Positions 10,371 to 22,075 of a stretch of DNA of 64,000 bases are shown here, in pieces. The stretch spans positions 1,922,001 to 1,986,000 of the forward strand of contig JAQSEB010000015.1 in the NCBI GenBank assembly GCA_030063045.1. Direction: 5' to 3'. The DNA is from Pratylenchus scribneri. Lineage: Eukaryota > Nematoda > Chromadorea > Rhabditida > Pratylenchidae. The notes below the pieces were generated by a model that ran no database searches, was not told the origin of the DNA, and worked only from the letters and a program-made list of their open reading frames with translations. The translations under genes and the position numbers were made by a program. Position 1 is the first letter of the stretch; each line of letters starts with the position of its first letter.

Positions 10371-13300
10371 TTATTCTAACAAAAGTTCGTAATTCTCGAA
10401 TTTCCATTCATCTTTTCCAAAGTTCACACGAATTAAATCTCCACTAAAGAATAATGCGACAACCGGAAAAAGTGGCAATTTGGCGAATTTTTGCGGTAAT
10501 TCGGCTTTCCCTGAATTTTAATTATTTATAGAAAAATTTGATATATTTTTTTTTGTCTGACTTAGGTATATGTATTTTTTATTTTTATTATTAAATTATT
10601 TTTCAAGAATTATTTTACCTAGCAATTGGCCATTCAATGTGGCAAAACATTCCATATTTGAATTTGGATGATGGATTATGCCAATTCCAACAAAATCCCC
10701 TTCTTTGAAATATTTATCATCATCATTTCCGAATGTGGTCATATTTCCATCAATCAAAATTCCTTCTTTGCTCCAAATTCCAATTGAATTTGATTTATCC
10801 TCCAATCCAATCACTTTGCCTTGCAATGGAAATTGTTGATCACAAAATCCAATGCCAATACCACTTGTCGATAAAAGCGACGAATTTTGCTTGGAAGAAT
10901 AATTTTGATGATTTCCCCTTTTTTGTTTTGTTATCTACCTATCCCCTTTACCTTTGTTTAATGCCTTTATATACCTATTTCTCACTTATATTTTTTGAAT
11001 CTTCCTTTTTACCCATTTCAAATGTGCGCTCAATTACTGTAGCCCCTCCACACCACTCTGCGCCAGCACTATATAAACCCTCCTTTGAGTTCATTCTGCA
11101 CGGCCCATTATATATACCACATTCATTTTTCCTACGTTGTCCCACATTCAATTTCACTGCGCTATAAATAAATTCCTTCTGTGCATTGGAGCTCTGGGCT
11201 GGGTTTGAGTTGAATTCTTCGTCGATCCACTAGGCTGTCGGTCCACTCAAAGTGAGCCGTCCCTCCTCCCTCAGTGTCTATGCTGACCAACTCACTGCGC
11301 ATGTGACCAGCCCATCCAACCAACTTTGACTGTGCCCCAGTCTGCCAATCTCTACACCTGTGCTCAAACTTGGCCTACGCTACGCTGTGCCCTAACCAGA
11401 CCAGTCTAGCCTTCACGGTGCTCAAACTCGGCCTACGCTACGCTGTGCCCTAACCAGACCAGCCTAGTCTTCACGGTGCTCAAACTCCTACGCTACGCTG
11501 TGCCCTAACCAGACCAGCCTAGCCTTCAATGTGCTCAAATTGGCCTTCGCTACGCTGTGCCCAAACCAGACCAGCCTAGCCTTCACTGTGCTCAAACTCG
11601 ACCTACGCTACGCTGTGCCCATACCAGACCAGCCTAGCCTTCACGGTGCTCAAACTTGGCCTACGCTACGCTGTGCCCAGTCAACCAGTGTCTGCGCCTG
11701 TGCCCAGACGACCAGCTCTTGCGCCTGTGCCCAACCCAGCTACACACTGTGCTTGTGCCCAGTTCACAGCCTAGCCGTTCACTCAGCCCAGCATTTCACT
11801 GGCCCAGTCCAACACAACTTAACGGTCCACTGTTATGGAGCCCAGCAGCCTAGCCGTTCACTGTGCCCCGTGCCCAGCCAACCCAGCTCTACGTTCACCG
11901 GATCTGAGCCCAGCACCCTATTCAACCAACTTTGACCGTGCCCAGTACAACTCAGCGATCAATAGCCCAGCAACACTACAATTAAAGCTCAACTCATAAA
12001 CAGTTGTCCCATATAAGGACAAATTGGTGTCACGACCCTCCTTCCTCAACCAACCCAAACAACCTTTGACCAAACAAGCGCAATCTGCCCGACACCATTC
12101 CTGAATAATGAATAAATTGGGAAATATATTTATAAACGAATTACCTTCTGAGAATTTCTATTTCAAAATAGAAAGTAATCAATGGTTTATTGATGCCATT
12201 CAAATTGAATGCAGGGATCGGCAAAACTGAACGAATACAATTCCATCCTAAAAAATAACCATTTAATTAAAAAAATTTTTTATTTTAATTTTTTTAATTT
12301 TTACCATCTGAGTTAGTAGCGACGATTCCTTCCTCAGAAATGGTCAATTTTGTAGAACGATCTGCCGCCGCATTCAATTTGTATGCATTCCAATCGTATT
12401 CGGCCAATTCAATCCCATCATTCTTCATCTGAAAATGGATCAAACCAAAAATTTTACACTTGTAATTTTTAATTTAAAAGTTCAAGCTTTGTAAAACAAT
12501 GAAAAATTGCTAAAAGTTTCAAAAAAAAGTTGAAAAATGAAAATTCTAAAAACATTCAAATGTGGATGGAAGGATTAACATTCCACATCTTAATTTATAC
12601 TTTAAGATTATTCAATAATTACCTCATCGTTTGTTGATTTGTTAGGTTCATCAATAAAAAGAGGAATAATATCCCCTTTGTTGTTCTTTCTTCTGCATTT
12701 TGGACATTCTTCCTTAGTCTACATAAATTAAGATATTTTGTGAATTAAAAAAATTTTATATTACATCAATCCATCTTTTTATGCATTTATGATGATAAGT
12801 ATGACCACAATTAAGGGTTGATATATCATCCAATTTGAATGGATTCATGCAAATTGGACATTCTCCAAAATATTTACTTTTTTCCTCCATTTTCGCTATT
12901 TCATTCTTTAATTCGACATTTTCCTTCTGCAATTTTTCCATTTCATTCTTCAATTCAATGTTTTCTTTCTTTACGGCCAATAAATCCTCCTAAATTTATA
13001 ATTTTAATTTTATTTTCTTTATTAAAATTTACCTCCAATTTTTCATTCGCATTTTGTTCATTTTTTGTTTCTGAAGTTAAACAAATTAGAAAACATTTTA
13101 AATTAAAAAAATATGAAATTTTTAAATGAATTAGGGAAAAAGTTTGATCTTTTTATCAATATTTCTCAGATATAAAGAAGATATATTGTAGGTAAGAATG
13201 TTAGATAAATTATAAATAAAATGAAAAAATCGGCAAAAAATCAACATAAAGTGCGTAATTTATTCTATCATTATTAATTATTATTTTGAATTCAAATTTT

Positions 13301-13795
13301 TCCCAAAATTTTTGAGAAAAAATTTACCCCAGCAAATTTAAAAAAAGAACCTAATTTTTTCATAAATCGATAAAAAATTTGCAAAGAGAAATAAAAAGGA
13401 GGACCATGCCAAAAAAACTATTTCGAATATTTAAAAACAGATCGAAATATTCCACAAAATATTTACAAAAATTTTTATCGATATAATTAAATGTTAGGAA
13501 AAATAAATTAATTCAAAAAAATATTGTGGTTAGAAATTTAAAAATTCTGTGCAAGTCGAACAATAATTTTATTTTAGTTATTAAATAAAGTAATATTTAC
13601 CAATTTTTGATGAAGAAGAGGAAGATGGTTCATCTTGTCCAATGGCAATTTTCTTACCCTTCTTCTTCTTTTTTCTTCCACCTTAAAAAATTACTTTGAA
13701 AGAATAAGATTATCAAAATTACATTCAGCAATGGCCACAATGATGAATATGATTAACAGTAGAATAAATATTCTACGGATTGAATACTTGAACAT
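10371..13795 (-). CDS. RING-H2/SPRY protein with N-terminal signal peptide or anchor
   Basis: Nine exons keep one frame: 13795-13723, 13681-13601, 13070-13033, 12989-12765, 12718-12623, 12428-12305, 12247-12145, 10863-10619 and 10510-10371, giving 374 aa. The first 25 residues are F-K-Y-S-I-R-R followed by a hydrophobic run ending A-I-A-E-C, as in a signal peptide. Next come a Lys-rich block (G-R-K-K-K-K-K-G-K-K), a Ser run, a coiled coil (about 65-102) and a full RING-H2 finger with metal ligands Cys108, Cys111, Cys125, His127, His130, Cys133, Cys144 and Cys147. A SPRY domain spans about 213-370 (Y-F-E-I-E-I, G-I-G-F-C-D, G-D-F-V-G-I-G, then V-V-A-L-F-F-S-G-D). RING proteins act as ubiquitin ligases and SPRY domains choose targets, so a target-binding E3 is the likely role. 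Secretion is plausible; the strongly positive flank after the hydrophobic segment also allows a membrane anchor with the RING in the cytosol. The seventh intron (1.28 kb) holds GC-rich foreign-looking DNA. Confidence 0.88.
10904..12102. mobile_element. GC-rich insertion in the RING-SPRY intron, possible solo LTR or non-autonomous element
   Basis: This block is far richer in G and C than its surroundings and fills intron 7 of the RING-SPRY gene. It is flanked by the 7-base word GAATAAT on both sides (10897-10903 and 12103-12109), a possible target duplication. On the plus strand it carries a TATA-like box (CTATATAAACCC near 11070) followed about 90 bp later by AATAAA, an arrangement seen in LTRs, then a direct-repeat block at 11340-11690. 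No retroviral-type genes are present. The class is unproven and the boundaries are estimates. Confidence 0.4.
11340..11690. repeat. 58-bp tandem repeat inside the GC-rich insertion
   Basis: About five to six imperfect copies of a 58-bp unit containing CCTACGCTACGCTGTGCCC, AACCAGACCAGCCTAGCC and TTCACGGTGCTCAAACT. One copy is shortened. Beyond 11690 single pieces of the unit (CTGTGCCCAG, CAGCCTAGCC) recur to about 11930. Plus-strand open frames across it have no start context or domain and are treated as composition artefacts. Confidence 0.75.
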
Positions 13796-14340
13796 TTCTT
13801 GTCTTCTTTTTATTCAAAATGATTTGAAAAAAAAAATTAAAATAATTTGATCCTTTCAACTGCAGAATTTAAATTTTTTTTTAATTTGAGAAAAATTTTT
13901 GTAATGAAAAAAATGAAGGAATTTTGGTTGAAATTATTGAATATCCCCAAAAATATAAATTATGAAAATATTAAATCAAAAATATTTAATATATTAATTT
14001 CATTAATATGTATAATTGTCAATTAATTCGTGCTGGGATTTTAGGATGGGAAAAATGGGGAAAGGGAATAGGCCTTGAATTGATTTATTCTTTTAAATAT
14101 TGGAATTCGGCGCCAGTGAAAATGATCAACCGTTCAAAATATTCGGATGATCGGAAGAGTAATCGTTATGGAAAATTAGAGTGGAAAAGTTCACTCATGT
14201 CTATTTGCCCATTAGCCTTTCCCAATCAGCGCTTATTAGCCCAGAAGGAGGGGAGAATTGCCTGTTTTTTGATGTTGGCAAATATTATTGATGGCCGAGG
14301 ATGAGCATTAGCAAAGGTATTTTGAAAGGTTGAAGCCTAG
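13796..14340. other. Spacer between the RING-SPRY gene start and the exon copy
   Basis: AT-rich leader of the minus-strand gene (13796-14000), then about 330 bp of less biased sequence containing a plus-strand frame of 98 codons from 14008. That frame has no motif and no splice partners. It may be decayed sequence carried with the duplicated exon at 14341-14434, but I see no likeness to the RING-SPRY protein in it. Confidence 0.4.
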
Positions 14341-14434
14341 AAAAATGATTGGAATGCATACAACTTGAATGCGGCAGATCGTTCAACAAAATTGACCATT
14401 TCCGAGGAAGGAATCGTCGCTACTAACTCAGATG
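14341..14434 (+). pseudogene. Inverted partial copy of RING-SPRY exon 6
   Basis: About 90 bp closely matching exon 6 of the minus-strand RING-SPRY gene (12428-12305), but on the plus strand. It keeps both splice signals (TAG before, GTAATA after) and the reading D-W-N-A-Y, N-A-A-D-R-S-T-K, L-T-I-S-E-E-G-I-V-A-T-N-S-D-G. It lacks the first part of the exon and one of three Ala codons. No SPRY or RING exon is seen on this strand on either side, so it is most likely the relic of an inverted duplication whose other exons were lost. Confidence 0.8.
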
Positions 14435-15125
14435 GTAATAATTAATAAAAATCTTTTTTAATTAAATGGTTTTTACTTTTTTATTAAAATTTTGTAAATT
14501 AAATCATTGTTAAAATTTTAACAATAATTGGAACGAAAAAGAAAGGTTTTCTGAAAACTTACAAATTTTCAGAAATTTTCTAACAAAAATTAGCTAAAAT
14601 AAATTTAATCCTTTCACACGAAAATTAAAAAACATTGTTTACATCCAATAAAATTTTGGAATTTTTAAACAAAATTTATTCAAAATAAATCCAAAATTTT
14701 ATTGCCTAATTAAAGGCAATACAATTCCAAAATAAATTTATTCAACTCATAAAGAATGAATAATTTTGTCTATCTTTACTAATAGACTTACGTCTGATAT
14801 CCTTCAATTATGAGGAATAATTTATGTAATCTTCCCTTAATTTGTTTACGAGTTGGAATTGCAAAAAGGTTGAAATTTTTCGAAATTTTGATTTTTATTT
14901 CAAAATCTTGAAATAAAAATTTAAAGGAATGAGGCAAATTCATGCAAAATTAAAATATTTATTAAGGCAGGAGAGCATTTCATTTCAAATACTCTCTGAA
15001 TGCCTTATATTGATTCTAAATTTCATGTTTTTCTCGATTAATTTTATAATTTTATGTTAATTTTATAAAAATTTTTTTAAATTTAATAAATCAAAATTTC
15101 ATCATTTTTCTCACTATTAAATATT
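14435..15125. other. AT-rich spacer after the exon copy
   Basis: No gene is seen. The sequence is A/T runs, with the word TTCCAAAATAAATTTATT near 14725 also present near 15575 inside the chemoreceptor gene. It forms the 3' flank of the minus-strand chemoreceptor gene. Confidence 0.5.
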
Positions 15126-16892
15126 TCAGCAAATTGTCGTCATATTCCCTCTAGCGCTGCCACATTTGCTGCCCAGATTCATGCCATTGGCGTTTTCGCT
15201 AACAAAATTGTTTTTCTGGGGCAAATTTGTCACGGTAGTTGAACGTTGTTCAAAAGGTTGGTTTGTTGGCTGAAATCCATTCTTCAATTGTCCTATTTTA
15301 ATCGCTGTCACACCACAACGGTTGTCCGGTTTATTTGTTCTACAACTCCAAAGGTTGAACAACTTTCTTCGAATGGGCCTGAAAATTATTAATTAAATTT
15401 AATTGCTTAAAATTAATTTTAAATAAATCATAAATATTTTAAAATTAATTTTTATAATATTTTAAACATTAAATTCTTCACTTGTTCAATGCAAGATAAA
15501 TCAATGGTTTGTGGCCGTTGTAGAAAATATAGAGCCAGCCAAGAAAAACAGGATATGGTAATCGCACAAAATTCCAAAATAAATTTATTGACAATTCCAA
15601 AACAAATTGTGGGAATGCCTGAATTAATTTTTTAAAATATTTAATTTAATTAAAAATATTCCAAAAATTGTCATAATTATTTTTTAAAATTTAATTTAGA
15701 CTGAATTTATTTTTTTTTAAATAATTTATAAATATTTTGATAATTATTTAACTCAATAAAAAATATTCCAAAAATATTCAAATTATTTTAAATAATATTT
15801 ACGCTGATTGACCTGTGCAAGTAGACGTAGTTCATTTTGGGAAATACTGACAAAATTTGATTGACCATTTGTGCACACCAAATTTCGCTAAAAATATAAA
15901 TTTTTATTAATAAAAATTATATAATTTTTTCTTAAAATAATTTCAGGTTTTCACTAACTTGATGAATTAACAATGCAAAAATTGCCAAATAAATGCAAAA
16001 TGTGATGCAAATCATTACGATTGGCTGGTACATTTCAAATTGATAAAGCCAAGACCACATTATGATGCCATCTGCTCTCATTATATATCCCCAATTATAT
16101 TTATTAAATCGGAGAGTTGCATATGGAAAGCAGAAAAGTATCTAAAAAATAAAGATATTTAAAATATTTTTAATTATTAAAATTCACTTGAATAACCAAG
16201 CCAAAGAGCAAACAAAGCAAAATTAGAAAATTGAATAATTGATGTTCTCTTTGTTTTGTCAAACATTTGAAACTTTTGGGCAGAAAAACTATCAATCGAT
16301 TCAAAGCCAATATAAAAGCAAAAGAAAATGAAACGGTTGTGAGTGATTCCAATATACTGCCCAAAAACTAAATTAATTTATAAAAATTGATATAATTTTT
16401 TTTTAAAAATTTATTTAAAAAATTTATTAATTAAATTTTTTAAATTTTAAATAATTTATTTTAATTTTTGACATTACTTTTTCCAATTGGAATGAAAATG
16501 AATCATTAAATATGACAATTATTCCACCGTACGCATGCACAACCAATTGTATGCAATCAGTGAGAGAACTAACTGCCATTATACGGTAACAGGAATTCTG
16601 ACGATATTCTTTGTACAGGAAGAAAATCTTAATTAAAAAATAAAAATTAAAGAAATTAATATTTTATTTTATTAATTTATTCATAATTTTATAATAAAAT
16701 GCTAAAATTCAATAATAATTTTATATAAAATTTATTAAAAATTAATTAATTTAACTTTAAATTTTAAAATTAAATTACAATGCAAAAAGAAAGCTGCAGC
16801 ATAAAGAAAAATATTGAGGAAAACACATAAAGTAGTCCAATTTGGAGATTATCAATAAAAGTCGAATTCGGGTTGACCAACGTTTCTTCCAT
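15126..16892 (-). CDS. Nematode serpentine (7TM) chemoreceptor
   Basis: Seven exons in one frame: 16892-16779, 16627-16478, 16367-16188, 16141-15959, 15887-15813, 15618-15482 and 15378-15126, giving 363 aa. Hydrophobic segments are spaced as in a seven-helix receptor. Landmarks are S-C-Y-R-I-M-A-V-S-S-L-T-D at the second helix, A-L-N-R-L-I-V-F at the end of the third (the place of the usual DRY-like motif), W-G-Y-I-M between the fourth and fifth, and L-A-L-N-K-P-I-R-R-K-L-F after the seventh, in the position of the N-P-x-x-Y motif. These resemble nematode Srt/Srx-type chemosensory receptors. The tail after the seventh helix is polar, about 85 residues long and rich in Asn, Gln and Ser. A role in sensing chemicals in the plasma membrane of sensory neurons is inferred from the family. 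All introns are shorter than 200 bp. Confidence 0.85.
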
Positions 16893-17234
16893 ATTTTTTA
16901 TTTGAATTTTTATTATATGGAAATTCACTAAAAATAATATTTTTATTTATATTTTGAATATGCAGAAAATGAAATATTATCGTTTTCAGAGAATGTGTAC
17001 TTTAAGATATTGAAAAGGGCAAATATAATCGGAAGTTCACTTTTTGCTTTTAAATGTTATTTTGGAATCATGATTATTTGGTAAACAGCGAAATGTTTGG
17101 AGTTTGGACTACAGTGAAATAGAAAATCATCATAATTACTAGAAAATATTGAAAAAATTTATCGAGAAAAATGAAAGCGGAAATGAACTTTTGTCACATC
17201 TATTTAAAGAATAATGAGAATTTAAAATGTTTTC

Positions 17235-18850
17235 TTAAACATTTTAATAAAAGATTAAGTGTACATTTTAAATTGAATGTGGACAAATGGATTTGCGTGC
17301 GGCACGCATATTTTACATTAGCGAAATGTAACTTTTCCAAGAAAATTATTATTTTTCCTTAAAATAATTATTTCCATTCACGCAAAATCTCGTCAATTTG
17401 ACAACAATAAAAGCAATTCTTGGGATAAGTTTGACATTTTTTGTTTTCAAAAAATTGCAATAATAATAATTTGCCAAATTTATTTTAGTGAAAATGTAAT
17501 TTTTGAACGAAAAAAATTATTCTTTGAAAAAAGTATAAAAATAATTTTTTTTGCGAAAATTAATTATAATAATTTACTTAGAGGTAACAAAATTTGCGCT
17601 CCCAGAATCTATGAATTAACATTAATTTTGGGAAATATTTAAAATTGCAAAAAAAAAACACATTGAAAATGGCGCAAAGTATATTGAAAATTGCGAAAAG
17701 TTTATTATGGTTTAGTGATTTGCTAAAATTCACAAACCATATACCATTGGATAGAGCTCGTCAAGACGCATCGAATGATATATAATTTGTCATAGTTTAA
17801 CTGGTTTTGAACCAAAATCGAATTGATGGTTTAAGTGGTTTAAAACCTTGATTTTTAATCAAACCATGATAAAATATATACCAATCGACGCGTCTTGACG
17901 AGATCTATCAAAATTAGTTATAAAGTTTGAGAGTCTAGGACAAACCGTTAAACCGTTATAAACTTTTCGCAATTTTCAATACTCTATTCGCTAAATTAAA
18001 TACCATCCATCTGCTGGATCGAGTAAATTAATCAGAAAAAGAATTGCTGAATTTGATCGAAACTAAAATACTAAAAGTTATGAGATCAAAACAAAATAAA
18101 AAATAATTTCATTTTTAGCCTTAAAATTCTGCACAATTGTATTTTTAATCGATCATTTTAGTATTTAAATGCTATAAATAAATTGTTTTACAAAAATATT
18201 GGGTTTTATTATAGAATAAAAATTATCAGCAGTTGTCAGGATGAAAATTGGCAAGCAAATTATTCAATCTTTTTTTTGAAAAAAATTTTAATCTTTTTAT
18301 TCGGCTTCGAATTCAGAGGCTTCTGTCGATTTTTAAAATGTAATAAATTGTTCCGCAAACTCTGCATTATAAAGCTCTGCTCTCAAAAAGATCATCCGTT
18401 CAAAAAATTTTTTATTTCCAGTTTTATTTTTTTACATATTTTTTCCTGGTACGATGTGTTAATTAATTAATTCTGTGAGAAATAATTTAAATTGTGAAAA
18501 TTTATTGTATTTTAAAAATTAAAAATTGACTTAATAAGAATTTAAAAATCTCATTTCCCAGGTTTTGTATGGGAAGGAAATTTAAATCCAATTAAATGAA
18601 AAAGGTGGGAAAATTTGCAGCAAATATTTTTCAACATTTTGTACTTATATTTATAATAATAAATTTTTATATTTTTAAAAGTTAATAAATTGGCTTAATA
18701 AAAAAATTAAAGCAAAAAATTCCCATAGATAAGAAGGAAATTTAAAATTCCATTTAAATTAAAAAGGTGGGAAAATTTGCAGTTTCTTCCAACAAAATAT
18801 TTTCCTTTATTTTGTACTTTTATTTATGATTAAATGCACATTATGGAATA
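17235..18850 (+). repeat. Dispersed repeat, copy B, interrupted by a foldback element
   Basis: Diverged counterpart of 9570-10225 in the same orientation; the shared landmarks are listed under that entry. The terminal part (GGAAGGAAATTTAAA, then AAAATTTGC) occurs twice here, near 18570 and 18730. An F1 foldback element at 17640-18000 splits the copy, so the repeat predates that insertion. Confidence 0.5.
17640..18000. mobile_element. F1 foldback element, copy 1
   Basis: Large imperfect inverted repeat. The left arm reads GAAAATTGCGAAAAGTTTAT and the right arm its complement near 17960. The internal arms carry the family mark AAGACGCATCGAATG, then AATTTGTCA, mirrored by GACGCGTCTTGACGAG. It has no coding capacity. 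Confidence 0.75.
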
Positions 18851-19468
18851 AAAAAATTAATTTTTTATAAATTAGCATAAATTCAGAAAGAGTCGGATTT
18901 TAACCTATTTTGCCTTAATAATTTTTTTCGTCAATTTATCAATTTAATTTTTAAAATATTTTATCTAATTATGACTATATTCTTAGACAGATACCACGGG
19001 CCCTTTATCAAATGAATTAAATTTTATTTTAGAAAAATTGAACCAAAAATAAAAATACAGATTTTATTTAAGTGAAAATAAATTTAAAAAATATGAAAAA
19101 AATAGAATTTAATTATCTTCATCATTTTTTCCATTCATCACATAAATTCATTTGGCGCATTTTTAGTTGTAGAAAAATTGATTCAAAAATGCACTTGGAT
19201 GATATCGCCCGGATGGATTCCTTGTTGGGCAAATGTAAAATTGGGCTAAAAATGAAAGAAATAAATTTATAATTTTCTATTTTTTATTTTTTACTTTTTC
19301 TATTGTTAATTTGATTGAAGGAAATTTGCCTATCAAAATATTGAGCAAAAAATTAAAAATAAATTTTTTATATGAAAATTAGCTTTAATTTCGGCAAATG
19401 ATGCCATTGGCCATTGATTGGAATGAGTTGATTAGAGAAAGAATTAATGGATTTTATTGTAAAAGATA

Positions 19469-19686
19469 AGGTACTTGTGTCGTTTACATCCCCTTTTTTG
19501 GAAAGTGAAGGGTCCCCCTTTGGTTTGTCAAATTTCGGATTTGGGGCAATCAGGGTTGGGTTAGGGATAGGGTGGGGTAAGAATCATCTTACGTGTATTC
19601 ATAACCCAAACCCTAACCGAAATCCTAAAACCATAGGGGGGACCCTTCACTTTCCAAAAAAGGGGATGTAAACGACACAAGTACCA
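19469..19686. mobile_element. F2 MITE, best-preserved copy
   Basis: 218-bp element with near-perfect terminal inverted repeats of almost 50 bp: GGTACTTGTGTCGTTTACAT at the left, its complement at the right, then a GTGAAGGGTCCCCC block. The centre is rich in GGGTTAGGG and its complement. It has no coding capacity. Because the two ends are still almost identical, this looks like the most recent insertion of the family in the window. Confidence 0.85.
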
Positions 19687-19983
19687 AAGATAAAATTGTA
19701 TAACCAAAAAAATGGTAAATTAAACCAAAATTCAGTCATTTTTTAATTTATCTGATATAACTTTTTGGCCTAATATGTATTTTTGATCAATCATTTTGGT
19801 ATTAACTATTCTAATTCTAAAGAAATAGCACTTAATAAAAAGATTTATAAAATATTTAAAAAAAATTTAGAAAGATTGCTGAAATATTGCCAAAATAACA
19901 AAATTCATTAAATAAAATTTGGATGGCCTTTTAACAAAAAATATTTTTGTAATTACCCATTCGAATAAAATGTTTTTCTTTAC

Positions 19984-20118
19984 CTCCAATTCGTGGCCAT
20001 TTGGTGCAATGAATTTTAATTTTCGCACTGGTCCAGCCAAACTCCTTGAAATATCCTTGACAAATCGATTTTCTTGAATTGGCATTTCATTGCCATCTTC
20101 CAGTTCAAGGATGATCAT
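19984..20118 (-). CDS. First coding exon of a small protein, paralogue of the gene at 22934
   Basis: 45 codons from ATG at 20118 to a GTAAAG donor after 19984. Length, start (M-I-I-L) and ending (G-H-E-L-E) match the first exon of the plus-strand gene at 22934 (M-I-I-L to G-H-E-L-D), and the splice phase is the same. An acceptor (ATTTTTCAG) at 20172 just upstream could receive a spliced leader or a 5' untranslated exon. I could not find a sound second exon: the next 500 bp are AT-rich and an F2 element sits at 19469-19686. The gene may therefore be broken, or its second exon may have diverged. The fold may be ubiquitin-like, as discussed for the paralogue. Confidence 0.55.
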
Positions 20119-20171
20119 TTTTTGTAATTTATTTAAGGAATTCAAATATTGGTATATTTTTTGGTTATTCT

Positions 20172-22075
20172 GAAAAATAAAAATAGATTAGTTTCGATTT
20201 AAAAATCAACTTTTTAAATAATTTATTTGTATGGCTGATATTCGAGAATTTAAAATGATAATTGGAATTTTTCTGTTAAATATTTAGAATAAATATACTC
20301 CTTTACCATTCTCCTTCTTCATATATCTTAAATTCTTTTAATTTTATTTATTTCTTTCACATATAAATTTTTCGGGATTTTTAAAATTCTCAATTGTCAA
20401 CTATGGACATATATGATTAAAAGGTACATAGAATTCAAAAATTTTTTATAATTATATTTTTATTCTAATCCCTCATCATTTCTTTCCGCTGCTCAGTTAA
20501 TGCATTATAATAATTAATTAAATTCAAATTAATTTGAATTTGTAAGCCCTATATATGGGAAATCTAATAGTAGTAAATGGAACTATATGTAAATTGTGTT
20601 TAATTTTTTGGCATAAAATTGGATGATGGCACTCAAAATTTCATCTCTTTTTGCAAAATTGTTCTAAAAAATCATGAGTAACATTAATTAAACTCCAAGC
20701 ATACTAGGTATATTAGAACATTTCGAAGCCTTCCTTATAAATATATAAATTTATTTTATTGGAAAAAAATGAAATAATTTCAGCAATAATTAACTGTGAT
20801 AAAAGGCAACAAAAAATCAGCAATAATAAAGAGTGGGTGGAATATTTTCGATCAAATGAGATTCGAAAACAATTTCATAATCCTCTCTCCCACTTTCGCA
20901 TGATTTTCGCAATAATTTTATTATTCGTCAAAGTGTTATTCAATTCGGAATTCGCCAATTTTCCAACAGTTCCATCATTTCCATTCACTTCCATGGATTA
21001 TTTTTTTATTTTGCAAAAAATCTCGAGAATTTTGTGTGTTCACATTGCAGAGAGGAAGGCAGCAGCGGCGACAGCGACCTTATTTACTGTTTTCAGTAAA
21101 ATTTTTCTGCCTATTTTTGGTCAAAACAACTTGAAATTTTTTTCTCTCTATTTTTGGTCAAAACAACTGCTGCTGACGAAAAGGAAGGGGAAAAAGAGCC
21201 GGGAATGGAATGGAACTTAAAAGAATGAGGAAATAAAATGGTTTAATGTCAATTCCAGTCTTTTGGCCGGTAGCCAAAACTTTTTGCATTTGCCAATATC
21301 CCAGCAATTCTTCACTCTATTAATAAAAATCTTCATACATTTGGTTAAGCTTTTCTTAGTACATTTTGCTATCAAAATTTTATTTAAGCAAATAATTTAT
21401 TAGAATGTTATGATAAAAAAAACTGCTCAATTTTGGTCTATTTCGTCGTCTTTTTGGTAAATTAATATTTCTCTATATTCCAAGGCTAGAAAATTATACT
21501 AAATTTTTAAAATTTCCACTCAAAATCACTAATTCTTTTTCTCATTAATTAATCCTAAACCTTAGCTTGATAATGGTAAAATAAATTTGCTTAAATTAAA
21601 AGCTTATGCAAAAATTTTTATTCTGGAAATTTCCTCCCCTCAAATATGAAGCAACAAAGAACAATGTGGTAAAAAAGGAGAGGGGATTGATGTAAACAAG
21701 TCAAAATGTCTCGAGACATTGACTGAGAGAGACAACACCCTCAAAATGTCCTCTGTTTATTGTTTATTGCAAAGCTGTGGGCCTATTTTCCTCCAATCCA
21801 TCCATCGGAGAACCACCTCAATGGAAGGGCCGGACCAATTCGATGTAAACAATAAATATGGAGAGGCATTTGGTTGGGATGAGCCTTGGGGAAGGGATTA
21901 AATTGGACGCAAAATATTGATATTATTTATTATTCCGAATGGCACAATATAAAAAGCCGGATAAATCCACACAATCCCCTAGTAAATAAAATTGACCATT
22001 ATTAGTAGTCATTTTTAATAAAATCAGGAATTCATGATTTTATAAAATTCTATTGCTCTGCCAAAAAAATATTTC
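20172..22075. other. Spacer between the two small paralogous genes
   Basis: No gene is supported. A plus-strand frame of 153 codons from 20759 and one of 60 from 21719 lack motifs and splice context. A less AT-rich patch at 20880-21230 includes a GCAGCAGCGGCGACAGCGAC stretch and the direct repeat TATTTTTGGTCAAAACAACT (near 21113 and 21150). Confidence 0.45.

Larger units (their letters stand above)
16893..19468. other. Upstream region of the chemoreceptor gene, with repeats
   Basis: No supportable gene. It contains copy B of the dispersed repeat (17235-18850) interrupted by an F1 foldback element (17640-18000). A plus-strand frame of 66 codons from 19072, rich in Lys and His, has no recognisable motif. 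A short minus-strand patch at 19400-19450 has weak likeness to exon 2 of the small gene at 22934 and could be its decayed counterpart; this is not strong enough to annotate. Confidence 0.45.

Noticed and set aside
11531..11935. 134-codon plus-strand frame rich in Cys and Pro
   Set aside because: It runs over a 58-bp GC-rich repeat within an intron of the RING-SPRY gene and has no motif.
14008..14304. 98-codon plus-strand frame near the exon-6 copy
   Set aside because: It has no likeness to any part of the RING-SPRY protein and no domain. Kept only as part of the spacer description.
19400..19450. Possible second exon of the small gene starting at 20118 (minus)
   Set aside because: There is patchy likeness to exon 2 of the paralogue at 23802, but no acceptor and the frame is broken. 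Too weak to annotate.
20759..21220. 153-codon plus-strand frame with an Ala run
   Set aside because: No motif, no splice sites and no signal peptide. A minus-strand frame over the same patch reads as well, so coding is not supported on either strand.
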